Assembly (NCBI RefSeq): GCF_044810985.1
Contig: NZ_CP085242.1
Location: 2,914,001-2,978,000, forward strand
DNA: 64,000 nucleotides
DNA from: Marinospirillum sp031581385
GTDB lineage: Bacteria; Pseudomonadota; Gammaproteobacteria; Pseudomonadales; Halomonadaceae
Direction: 5' to 3'
The first letter of the stretch is position 1. Each line of letters begins with the position of its first letter. The notes below the pieces were generated by a model. It made no database searches and was not told the origin of the DNA. It saw nothing but the letters and a program-made list of their open reading frames with translations. The position numbers were made by a program, and so were the translations under genes. This document shows positions 49,407 through 56,505 of this stretch, piece by piece.

Positions 49407-50612
49407 CTAACCGAATTGCAAGGCTCGTGCAAAAGCGGTGTTGGATTTCAGGTTGCGTCCAGCCAGTTCCAGCATGAGCCTGTTTAAAAGTTGGCTGTGG
49501 GTAACGCCACGTCCAAAGCGATAGCTTAGGCGTATCAGGTCTTTCTTTTCAAATGTCTTTTGTTGCAGGGCGATACCGGACATCAGGGTGCGTAACAGTA
49601 GATAACGCGCCAGGATATTGGCCCAGCCATCATAGAGGTTTTTGCTTTGTATCGGGAAGAAGTCACGGATCAGCCAGTTGACGATGAGGTTTTCCAGACC
49701 GGTGCTGTGTTTTTTATAAAAGGGTTTGAGGTGTTTTTTCCAGGCTTGTTGGAGCTTGTCGAGCTGCTCCTGTCCTGCTGGTTTACGCCCTTTGATGTTC
49801 AGGCCTTTTAGGGCAGCCTGTAACTCTTCCCTGAAAGCGGATTGATGGGGGGGTTCCTTGACCAGCACATTCAGAATAACCAGCCCCAGAGCACCATCAT
49901 TGGTTTTTTGCAGTTCTTTGGCTTGTTGCTGGAAGTAGCCTTGGCCAATGAGCTCAAAAAAGAGGTTGCAAAGATCCTGCATGCTGGTGTCGCTGCCTTC
50001 CTCCAGCAGAGCCTGGGCTCTTTGCACCAACAGCCCAGCAATAAACAAGCGCATTTCCAGGCTGATTTCCCGGTAACGTAGCAGGGTGATTAGAGCCTGA
50101 AGTAGTTGATAGCGCTCAGCGTAGTGTTCGGCTTCAGCAATCTGGTAGGCTTGAGGTTTACTGGATAAGGTCAGAGGTGCAAACTCCAGCTCCATTGCAT
50201 TTGGGTCACTGATCAACAGTCGGGCAGCTTCAGGGCAGGAATCGGATAGGGTGACGGTCAGGTCTTCTCCCAGGATTTTGTAGCTTCGCGGATAATTATC
50301 GCAGGTTACGCAAAGTGCGGCTTCACCAAAGTCCTTTTGGAGTTTGCACAAGCCACTGGGTTCTTGCAGGGTGCATTTATTGGTGGCTGGATCCAGTTTA
50401 ATGTAGGCTGGCTTGGTTTCTTTACTGCTGAGATCGTGATTGTCGATCAGCTTATCCTGCATGACGGGTATTAATGCAGGGTTGGTGCGGTAGCCGCGGA
50501 GGGTTTCGGGATCAACACCTACATTCCAGCTATGGCAGCAGTTATCGGGGCATTTACTGCCCGTGCACTGGAAATCACGAACGTATTTGGGAGCCAGGGC
50601 ATCACGCTGCAT
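49407..50612 (-). CDS. fliB: FliB family flagellin lysine N-methylase
   Basis: A 401-residue protein with the Cys-rich FliB signature: YVRDFQCTGSKCPDNCCHSWNVGVD, CTLQEPSGLCKLQKDFGEAALCVTCDNYPR and LSDSCPEAARLL. The Cys residues are thought to bind an Fe-S cluster. In Salmonella FliB methylates lysines on flagellin, which raises adhesion. Here it stands beside the glycosylation operon and in the same direction, about 25 kb from the flagellins. These flagellins have very short centres with few lysines, so which lysines it would use is an open point. Confidence 0.9.
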   Translation of the reverse strand: MQRDALAPKYVRDFQCTGSKCPDNCCHSWNVGVDPETLRGYRTNPALIPVMQDKLIDNHDLSSKETKPAYIKLDPATNKCTLQEPSGLCKLQKDFGEAALCVTCDNYPRSYKILGEDLTVTLSDSCPEAARLLISDPNAMELEFAPLTLSSKPQAYQIAEAEHYAERYQLLQALITLLRYREISLEMRLFIAGLLVQRAQALLEEGSDTSMQDLCNLFFELIGQGYFQQQAKELQKTNDGALGLVILNVLVKEPPHQSAFREELQAALKGLNIKGRKPAGQEQLDKLQQAWKKHLKPFYKKHSTGLENLIVNWLIRDFFPIQSKNLYDGWANILARYLLLRTLMSGIALQQKTFEKKDLIRLSYRFGRGVTHSQLLNRLMLELAGRNLKSNTAFARALQFG

Positions 50613-50721
50613 TGACGGCTTATCCTTGAGGTTGAATCAATGGGTTAAACTAACATGCAGGATCATACTTGCCTAGACTCGGTTAGTAGGAATTTGGTAA
50701 AGCCTGTCGAGCACTGGATAG

Positions 50722-50742
50722 ATCGCGCAGGGACTGCGCGAT
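50722..50742. repeat. REP-like palindrome between rmlB-like gene and fliB
   Basis: ATCGCGCAG, GGA, CTGCGCGAT forms a perfect 9-bp stem with a 3-base loop. It starts like the REP-like units at 51912 and 60853 (GATCGCGCA) and ends 3 bases before the RmlB-like stop. It may also act as a transcription barrier. Confidence 0.65.
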
Positions 50743-50745
50743 ACC

Positions 50746-51819
50746 TTAGGTTCCTCTAACTTCTCTGCGTCTTTTGGGTTTGGATCGGGAGCGAGGGTTT
50801 TGGCGTTCGTGGCTGCTTTTAACCCATTCCGGGTTTGCCAGATACCAACTTAGGGTTTTTCTCAGCCCACTGTGCAGGTTTTCCAGAGGTTTCCAACCCA
50901 GTTGATTGCGCAGTTTGCTGCTGTCAAGTTGGCGTTGTTGTGGATAATCACTCAGTTCATCCTGATAGTCGATGAGGTTTAAGTAGCTGGTGGCTTTGGG
51001 TTCAAGCTCATCCAGAAGCTGGCAAAGGTCGCTTAGCACTTCATGGTTATTGTGCAGGGAGTCGCTGCTGATGTTGTAAGTCTCACCGGGTTGCCCGCAT
51101 TCCAATACCTGCAGGAGGGCGTGCACATGGTCTTCGACATACAGCCAGTCTTGTCGTGATTGGGAGTCGCCCTTTAGAGGGAGTGGTTTTTCCAGTAGGG
51201 CATCAATCAGCAGGCGGGGCAGGAAGTGGTTGACTGCCTGGTGAGGTCCATAAGTGCGTGAGGCGTGTGTGATGAGGATGGGGAGCTGATAACTTTTGTG
51301 CCAGGCTTCAAAGAGCTGGTTTGCTGTGGCTTTGCTGGCTGAGTAGGGGTTGTCTGGGGCGTAGGGCGTGGCTTCTGAAATCTGTTGATCCTGACGGCTG
51401 GGGTGGCCAAAGACTTCTTCTGTGGAGAGATGTAGAAAACGGAAGTCCTGGCATTTCTGAGTGGTTAATTCTTGCCAGTAAGCTCTTACTGCTTCGAGTA
51501 GGTTGAAGTTGCCCAGGTAGTTGGTTTTGATGCAAGGGGTGGGGTTTTGCCAGGTGTCAGCACTTGGGCTTAGTGCTGCACAATTGATCACAGCATCCGG
51601 TTGAAAGCGCTCCAGTGTCTGCTCTAGCTGTTCACGATCACAAATATCACCTTTCACAAACCGGTAGTGTTTGTTGTATTGAAAGGCTTGCAGGGAGAGA
51701 GGATTGGCTGCAGAGGTCAGCTTGTCGTAGTTAAGTACCTCATATTGAGTGGTGTGGAGTAAATGGTGGATGACTGCCGAGCCGATAAATCCGCTGCCGC
51801 CAGTGATGAGTAATTTCAT
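50746..51819 (-). CDS. dTDP-glucose 4,6-dehydratase-like protein (RmlB-like, diverged)
   Basis: A 357-residue extended SDR, the length of RmlB. Seen are LLITGGSGFIGSAVIHHLL, YEVLNYDKLTSAANPLSL, YRFVKGDICDREQLEQ, YSASKATANQLF and DWLYVEDHVHALLQVL. Several active-site stretches depart from classical RmlB: STEEVFG instead of STDEVYG (acid Asp to Glu), CAALSPSADTW instead of AAESHVDRS, and ASRTYGPHQ instead of CSNNYGPYQ. It ends in a basic tail rich in Arg and Lys. ATG 51819 has a perfect AAGGAGG 6 bases upstream. It probably acts after RmlA, but a related substrate is possible. Confidence 0.78.
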   Translation of the reverse strand: MKLLITGGSGFIGSAVIHHLLHTTQYEVLNYDKLTSAANPLSLQAFQYNKHYRFVKGDICDREQLEQTLERFQPDAVINCAALSPSADTWQNPTPCIKTNYLGNFNLLEAVRAYWQELTTQKCQDFRFLHLSTEEVFGHPSRQDQQISEATPYAPDNPYSASKATANQLFEAWHKSYQLPILITHASRTYGPHQAVNHFLPRLLIDALLEKPLPLKGDSQSRQDWLYVEDHVHALLQVLECGQPGETYNISSDSLHNNHEVLSDLCQLLDELEPKATSYLNLIDYQDELSDYPQQRQLDSSKLRNQLGWKPLENLHSGLRKTLSWYLANPEWVKSSHERQNPRSRSKPKRRREVRGT

Positions 51820-51911
51820 TGTCAACCTCCTTGTTGGCTTGTTAGGGTTTCCATTTTAAGAAGATATTAGTGTATTAAATCGTAGCTACCTTTCTGCTTA
51901 TTTTCTAGCCT

Positions 51912-52012
51912 TGATCGCGCAGTGACTGCGCTCCTACACAAAACTATATCCTGCTGTGGGAGCGCACTCCGTGCGCGATATCTTATCGTCTACAGAGTGC
52001 GCTCCTATACAA
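51912..52012. repeat. REP-like repeat pair
   Basis: Unit GATCGCGCAGTGACTGCGCTCCTACA (51912-51937, imperfect palindrome) and, after about 18 bases, a longer unit from 51955: GTGGGAGCGCACTCCGTGCG then CGATATCTTATCGTC and GAGTGCGCTCC. Nearly the same long unit is found at 60948-61000. The repeats fill the gap between rmlB-like and arsR. Two inverted REP units around CGATATCTTATCG make a larger hairpin. Confidence 0.85.
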
Positions 52013-52017
52013 TAAGC

Positions 52018-52365
52018 TTAACAACACTCCTTTTGGCGTTGTGGACGGTCGCCCATACTGTGCAGGCGATCCAGCTCCTGGGTGATGTGATCTTTTTTTA
52101 CTTGATAGAATTCACTGAGAAGTTGATGCGTCCAGTGAGTGGTTGCCGGTTTGATGCTGTAGTAAACCCATTGCCCCTGACGGCGATCCACCAGCAGGCC
52201 AGCAGCGCGCAATTGCGCAAGATGCCGGGATATTTTGGGCTGGCTGGTATTCAGGGCATGGCTGAACTCACAAACGCAAAGCTCATCTTCTTCCATAACC
52301 AGAAGCAGTAGTTTGCAACGCGTGTCATCGCTGAGGCATTTGAAAAATTGGGCTGGGGAGAGCAT
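52018..52365 (-). CDS. arsR: ArsR-family metalloregulator
   Basis: A 115-residue winged-helix repressor very like E. coli ArsR: QFFKCLSDDTRCKLLLL, the metal-binding ELCVCEF, then ALNTSQPKISRHLAQLRAAGLLVDRRQGQWVYY. An extra Cys pair lies at the very end (KECC). The ELCVCE motif points to arsenite or antimonite sensing. No ars efflux or reductase gene is near, so either its target is elsewhere or it controls the neighbouring pirin gene. Confidence 0.93.
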   Translation of the reverse strand: MLSPAQFFKCLSDDTRCKLLLLVMEEDELCVCEFSHALNTSQPKISRHLAQLRAAGLLVDRRQGQWVYYSIKPATTHWTHQLLSEFYQVKKDHITQELDRLHSMGDRPQRQKECC

Positions 52366-52448
52366 GTCAGTGTCTGGATTTCCTTGCCGATGGGGGTTGC
52401 CAAAAAGTTATCTTAGCAGCCCCCTGGCTAGCTGACCATCCCTGGCCA

Positions 52449-53276
52449 TCAACGGGTGAGCTGGCCGGTTTGGTAGTCTCTTACAGCTTGATGGATTTCT
52501 TCTTCCTTGTTCATGACAAAAGGCCCGTAATGCACGATGGGCTCCTGAAGCGCAGGGCCGGTCAGTAGCAACAAACCCAGATCATCCAGGGCGGTGAGCT
52601 GAACCTGGCCTTGTGAGTCGGGTTGGAAACTGCCCAGGTTGCCGGTTTTGACACCTTCCTGCAGCTCTCCCTGATAAACATAGGTTTGCAGAAGCTGTCC
52701 TGGTTCCAGAGTCAGGGTCAGTTGTTGCCCTGCTTCCAGTTGCAAGTCTGCCATGCAGGCAGCTTCGCCTAGTTGAGGCAAACCACCTTCAGCTTGGCCC
52801 TCACTGGTTTGCCAGGAGCCCGCAATGGATTTGAGGTGACCACCTGACCACTGCAGTTGGCCCATTTCGCTGTGGCGCAAATCCTTGTATTGGGGGTTGT
52901 CCATTTTGCGGTGGCTGGGCAGGTTGATCCAAATCTGGAAACCATGCAGGCCGTCACTGTCCGTGAGTGGCATTTCCGAGTGAATCACACCCCGGGCGGC
53001 ACTCAGCCACTGGGCATCCCCGGCATGGACTTCACCTTTGTTGCCCATGGAATCTTCATGGGTCAAGCCACCATGCAGAATATAGGTCAGGGTTTCAAAG
53101 CCGCGATGGGGGTGGGCAGGAAAACCGCCAATATAATCTTCCTTGGCTGACGCCTTGAGTTCATCCAGCATCAGAAAGGGATCCAAGCCGCCTCGAAAAT
53201 CATGGATGCGACGAATCTTGACGCCATCACCATCCTGGGCTGGATGCGCTTTGCGTACTTCTAGAAGTTGTGACAT
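52449..53276 (-). CDS. Pirin family protein
   Basis: A 275-residue bicupin of the pirin group. The N-terminal cupin has metal ligands in FPAHPHRGFETLTYIL and HEDSMG, with GDAQWLSAARGVIHSEMP and GFQIWINLPSHRK following. The C-terminal half is less conserved. Bacterial pirins include quercetinases and redox-linked regulators; the true substrate here is unknown. ATG 53276 is preferred to a TTG at 53309. It lies just upstream of arsR on the same strand and its 5' end faces a porin terminator. Confidence 0.9.
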   Translation of the reverse strand: MSQLLEVRKAHPAQDGDGVKIRRIHDFRGGLDPFLMLDELKASAKEDYIGGFPAHPHRGFETLTYILHGGLTHEDSMGNKGEVHAGDAQWLSAARGVIHSEMPLTDSDGLHGFQIWINLPSHRKMDNPQYKDLRHSEMGQLQWSGGHLKSIAGSWQTSEGQAEGGLPQLGEAACMADLQLEAGQQLTLTLEPGQLLQTYVYQGELQEGVKTGNLGSFQPDSQGQVQLTALDDLGLLLLTGPALQEPIVHYGPFVMNKEEEIHQAVRDYQTGQLTR

Positions 53277-53396
53277 TTTCTGTTTGACCTGAGTTGCTGA
53301 AAATTGCAATCAGGGTAGTGTTTAACAGGTCAAATTGAAATCATCCGAACAGCATAATGGCTATTCGTTTGCAGGATAAGAGGGGCGCACTGGGGA

Positions 53397-53424
53397 TAAA
53401 AAAAGCCCCGGAGTTAGCCGGGGC
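53397..53424 (-). terminator. Intrinsic terminator downstream of porin 1
   Basis: On the minus strand GCCCCGG, 6-base loop, CCGGGGC, then a run of T. It is about 180 bases past the porin stop, so the transcript would have a long 3' tail. Confidence 0.82.
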
Positions 53425-53460
53425 AAATGCTCAGAAACCATCAGTTAACTATTGCGCTTG

Positions 53461-53560
53461 GTGATGCTGCGTTGAAACACCTCTCAAAATGCTCATTTAC
53501 TACTTGTAAACTCCGCTTTTTTCGAGTCATTTCGCCTTGCCTGACCTGCGCTCATGACGT
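53461..53560. repeat. Possible dispersed repeat after porin 1
   Basis: The gap 53425-53606 has no gene. It holds the stretch AAAATGCTCATTTACTACTT (from 53487), followed by GTAAACTCCGC and CGCCTTGCC, with a small hairpin TTTAC-tactt-GTAAA at 53496-53510. I remember similar non-coding stretches in other gammaproteobacteria, but there is no second copy in this window, so this is weak. Confidence 0.35.
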
Positions 53561-53606
53561 TAATTGATTGGCTTCTTATCCTTGAACCTTGAAACAGGAA
53601 GGGGCC

Positions 53607-54578
53607 TTACCAGTCGTAGCGCAGGCCCAGAGTCATGACACTTTTGTCACCAACAGTCTTATCTGCAGCATTCTGTACTGGTTTGTCATTACCCATGGCA
53701 AATTCGCCGTAAGTACGCAGGGATTTGGAGAATTTGTAGTTGGCACCCACGGCCAGATCCATACCCATATCAGTTCCATCATCAATCATGGAAACCAGGC
53801 CGTAGATATCGCCACTGCCATAGCCGTAGCTGCCGCCTGCACCGATATGCATCCAGTCACCGGCGGTTTCGAAAAGTACGGAAGCGGCCAGAACGTCCAT
53901 CTCATAAGTTGCCTGGGCACCAATGATGGGGTCTTCACCACCATCCGGGGTATCTTCGTTGTTCTGATCGAAAGCTACGGCCAGAGTCAGGTTTTCAACC
54001 AGGTTGAACTGACCGTAAGCCTGCAAGTTGAAGGCTTCATCGTAGGCAGTGCCATCGATTGTATCTTCTTTATAGTGCTTGGCACCGATACCAAACTGCA
54101 TGCCGCCTAGATCCGCCGTTTCAAAAGCGATGGTATCGCCACGAGCACGGTCACCGCCTTCCACCAGAGCACGGTAGCCGGTGTTTTCCATCATATCCAG
54201 TACGCTGGATGTAGACTGGTAGTAGAGGCCGTCAAAGTTACCTACGGTCAGTTTACCGAAACCGCCTTCCAGACCCGCGTAGGTGTTGCGCAGATCCTGA
54301 AAAACACCGTCGTCTTTGTTGTCACGATCATCTGCTGGAAAGCGGAATTCAGCACGGGCAAAGGCTTTCAGATCATCGTTGATCTGGTCACTGGCTTTAA
54401 AACCAATGCGAGAGCCGTTGTCGGCGATTGCATTGTTACCGTCGTCATTTTCCAGAATCAGGTTGATGCGACCGTACATATCCACCTTGGTGGTGTCGGT
54501 TTCAGCAATAGTGGCGGCCTGTGCGGAAGCAGCACCCAGAGTGGCAACAACAGCAGAGGCGATCAGCGTTTTTTTCAT
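53607..54578 (-). CDS. Outer-membrane porin (Gram-negative porin family), probably PhoB-controlled
   Basis: A 323-residue trimeric-type porin with a signal peptide (MKKTLIASAVVATLGAASAQA, cleavage before ATIAE), amphipathic beta-strands, acidic loops and a C-terminal aromatic residue (GLRYDW) for BAM recognition. Three ATGs stand in a row; the third (54578) has the best distance to AAAAGG. The promoter has a multi-copy Pho box, so it may let phosphate or phosphorylated compounds in when phosphate is short. It shares domain order with the second porin at 54799-55797, from which it seems to derive by duplication. Confidence 0.92.
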   Translation of the reverse strand: MKKTLIASAVVATLGAASAQAATIAETDTTKVDMYGRINLILENDDGNNAIADNGSRIGFKASDQINDDLKAFARAEFRFPADDRDNKDDGVFQDLRNTYAGLEGGFGKLTVGNFDGLYYQSTSSVLDMMENTGYRALVEGGDRARGDTIAFETADLGGMQFGIGAKHYKEDTIDGTAYDEAFNLQAYGQFNLVENLTLAVAFDQNNEDTPDGGEDPIIGAQATYEMDVLAASVLFETAGDWMHIGAGGSYGYGSGDIYGLVSMIDDGTDMGMDLAVGANYKFSKSLRTYGEFAMGNDKPVQNAADKTVGDKSVMTLGLRYDW

Positions 54579-54668
54579 CATCATTTACCTTTTGCTAACG
54601 ATTAAGGTTGGGGAAACTGGTTATGGATGAGGCGGTTGGACTTTCGCGCCGTCCTCAACTCAAGAGGC

Positions 54669-54724
54669 AAGTTAGCAGGGGTAAATGACAGCTTGGGGTC
54701 AGAAAAATGACAGAAATATGAAGT
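54669..54724 (-). promoter_or_regulatory. Pho box promoter of porin 1
   Basis: On the minus strand 7-base half sites repeat every 11 bases: ACTTCAT (54724-54718, weak), CTGTCAT (54713-54707, perfect), CTGACCC (54702-54696, weak) and CTGTCAT (54691-54685, perfect). Ten bases later comes an extended -10, TGC TAACTT (54677-54669), with no -35 box. Two tandem PhoB sites ending 10 bases before a -10 box is the classical Pho promoter layout. Confidence 0.75.
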
Positions 54725-54742
54725 TGAAAAAATATAGGCCAT

Positions 54743-54770
54743 AAAAAACCCCGACCGAAGCCGGGGTTAA
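54743..54770 (-). terminator. Intrinsic terminator after porin 2
   Basis: On the minus strand AACCCCG, loop, CGGGGTT, then TTTT. It lies 29 bases past the porin 2 stop and upstream of the Pho promoter, so the two porins are separate units. Confidence 0.85.
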
Positions 54771-54798
54771 AACTACCTTGAACTTGAAAGCTTGTAGC

Positions 54799-55797
54799 TT
54801 ACCAGTTGTAAACAGCACCCAGAGAAACTACAGATACACCTTCACCAGCCACCTGAAGATCGCCAGTGGAGTTGTCATCGTTACCCTGTGCAAACTCACT
54901 GTATACGTAGAAATCATCGTTCAGGTTGTAGTTGGCGCCAACTGCCAGATCCATACCGGTATCTGTACCGTTATCACGGTAAGCAACCAGGCCGTATACA
55001 TCGCCAGCACCATAGCTGAAGTTACCACCAACATTCAGCATCATGATGTCACCACTGTTTTCCAGTTCGGTGAAAGCGCCAAAAGCATCAGCAGAATAGT
55101 TGATGCTGGCACCGATGATGGGGTCAGCACCGCCCAAGGAGGTGTCTTCGTTGTTCTGGTCAAAAGCTACGCCCAGAGACAGTTCTTCGCTCAGGGCATA
55201 GGTGGCTGCAACCTGGGCATTCCAGGCTTCATCGCCAGTACCCGAGTCAGCTACACCATCATCGTCAGTGTCTTGGAGGCTGTCTGCAGGATAGGTGCCA
55301 TCACCTTCCGAGAAGTGGCGCAGACCAACCAGAACTTTCAAGCCGTTCAGGTCAAGAGTTTCATAGGCCAGACTAAAACCTTCGCCCTTATTGTCCAGGC
55401 TGTCATAACCAACAGCTTCCAGAATGTCATGTGAGGATGCAACGGCAGTGTAGTAAACAGAATCAAAGTTACCAGCAGTCACTTTACCAAAACCGCCTTC
55501 AACACCGGCATAGCTGTAGCGAACAGTAGGAGCTGTGTCGTTTTTGTAGCCAGCGTTGAAACGGAATTCAGCATTGGCAAAAGCTTTCATGTCTTCATTG
55601 ATGACACTTTCACCACTGAAGCCAAAACGTGAACCATTATCCTGAATCTGGTTGACAGCATCTTTGTTCTGCAATTGCAGGTTGATTTTGCCGTAAGTGG
55701 AGAAACTTCCGGTTTCTGTCTCGTTCAGAGTAACAGCAGCATTTGCAGAGCCTGCAGCCAGTGCGGACAGGGATACAGCGATTAACGTCTTTTTCAT
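54799..55797 (-). CDS. Outer-membrane porin (Gram-negative porin family)
   Basis: A 332-residue porin with signal peptide MKKTLIAVSLSALAAGSANA, beta-strand pattern (FSTYGKINLQLQNKD, NGSRFGFSGESVINEDMKAFANAEFRF, GGFGKVTAGNFDSVYY), and a C-terminal GAVYNW. ATG 55797 with AGGAAGGA upstream is preferred to the longer frame from 55854. An Asp-rich loop (DTDDDGVADSGTGDE) may bind cations. It resembles porin 1 throughout, so they are tandem duplicates. No Pho box is seen here. A TTATCA-n8-TGATAA dyad, possibly Fur-like, lies about 200 bases upstream. Confidence 0.92.
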   Translation of the reverse strand: MKKTLIAVSLSALAAGSANAAVTLNETETGSFSTYGKINLQLQNKDAVNQIQDNGSRFGFSGESVINEDMKAFANAEFRFNAGYKNDTAPTVRYSYAGVEGGFGKVTAGNFDSVYYTAVASSHDILEAVGYDSLDNKGEGFSLAYETLDLNGLKVLVGLRHFSEGDGTYPADSLQDTDDDGVADSGTGDEAWNAQVAATYALSEELSLGVAFDQNNEDTSLGGADPIIGASINYSADAFGAFTELENSGDIMMLNVGGNFSYGAGDVYGLVAYRDNGTDTGMDLAVGANYNLNDDFYVYSEFAQGNDDNSTGDLQVAGEGVSVVSLGAVYNW

Positions 55798-56191
55798 GGG
55801 TCTTCCTTCCTGTTTCATTTTACTTAGTGGGTTGATTATTTTGCTTGTCAGCAAAAATTCATTAATTTCTTGTCGTTATGTAATGCTATCTTGGTCTTTT
55901 TTTCTGATCTCTGCAAGCGGTTGTCAAGTGTCAGCATAGGTTTGCCTTATACTTCTGTCTCCGCTTGCTTTGGAGCCCTATTTTACATTTTTGATTATCA
56001 ACTGCAAATGATAAGAGTAACTATTAGCGTGTTTTAGTTGGCCCATCACGAAGCCGTATGACTGCTGGCTAATAATGCAGGGGTCATGCCAACTTTGCCT
56101 TTTGATGTCAGCTCTATGACAATATTGCGATGGGTAACGTGATTTTTAAAGCCAGGCCGAGGCCTGTTCAATGATTGAGGAGATTTAAAAA
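55798..56191. other. Divergent intergenic region, porin 2 / Rieske protein
   Basis: About 390 bases with no gene. It must hold the porin 2 promoter (minus) and that of the Rieske gene (plus). I see the dyad TTATCA-ACTGCAAA-TGATAA (55995-56014) and a small imperfect hairpin (ATGAC 56058-56062 with GTCAT 56083-56087), but no strong promoter match. Confidence 0.5.
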
Positions 56192-56500
56192 ATGCCGTGG
56201 ATTCAAGTGTGTAGAGAGGATGAGCTGGTGAATGACCAGTTCAGAATTGTTGAAAATGAGGATGGTGAGGAAATTTTGGTCGCCAGGGCTGAAGGTGAGT
56301 TAAGGGCCGTGGTGAATGAGTGCTCACATGATCGTCGCGGTTTTGAAGGGGGCTGTATTGAAGCAGGTTTACTGGTCTGTCCCCGTCATGGTGCACGTTT
56401 TTGTTTGCGCACGGGCAAAGCCCTCACACCACCGGCTTATGTGGACATTGAAACCTTCCCGGTTAAGGTGGAAGGGGGGGCTGTTTGGGTCGATGCATGA
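56192..56500 (+). CDS. Rieske [2Fe-2S] ferredoxin-type protein
   Basis: A 102-residue single Rieske domain. The cluster ligands are in CSHDRRGFEGG (C-x-H) and VCPRHGARF (C-xx-H), separated by 16 residues, as required. Proteins of this type pass electrons to oxygenases or serve as NirD-like subunits. No oxygenase lies next to it, so the partner is unknown; the hpa hydroxylase at the left edge is a flavin enzyme and would not use it. A GAGGAG site precedes the ATG. It converges with the 551-residue gene, 5 bases between the stops. Confidence 0.92.
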   Translation: MPWIQVCREDELVNDQFRIVENEDGEEILVARAEGELRAVVNECSHDRRGFEGGCIEAGLLVCPRHGARFCLRTGKALTPPAYVDIETFPVKVEGGAVWVDA

Positions 56501-56505
56501 AGCTT

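Noticed and set aside
49244..49432. Small minus-strand open frame in the gap after fliB
   Set aside because: It overlaps the fliB end, has no ribosome site and shows no known features.
53487..53560. Relic of a mobile element after porin 1
   Set aside because: No transposase remains, no terminal repeats and only one copy in the window; listed as a weak possible repeat instead.
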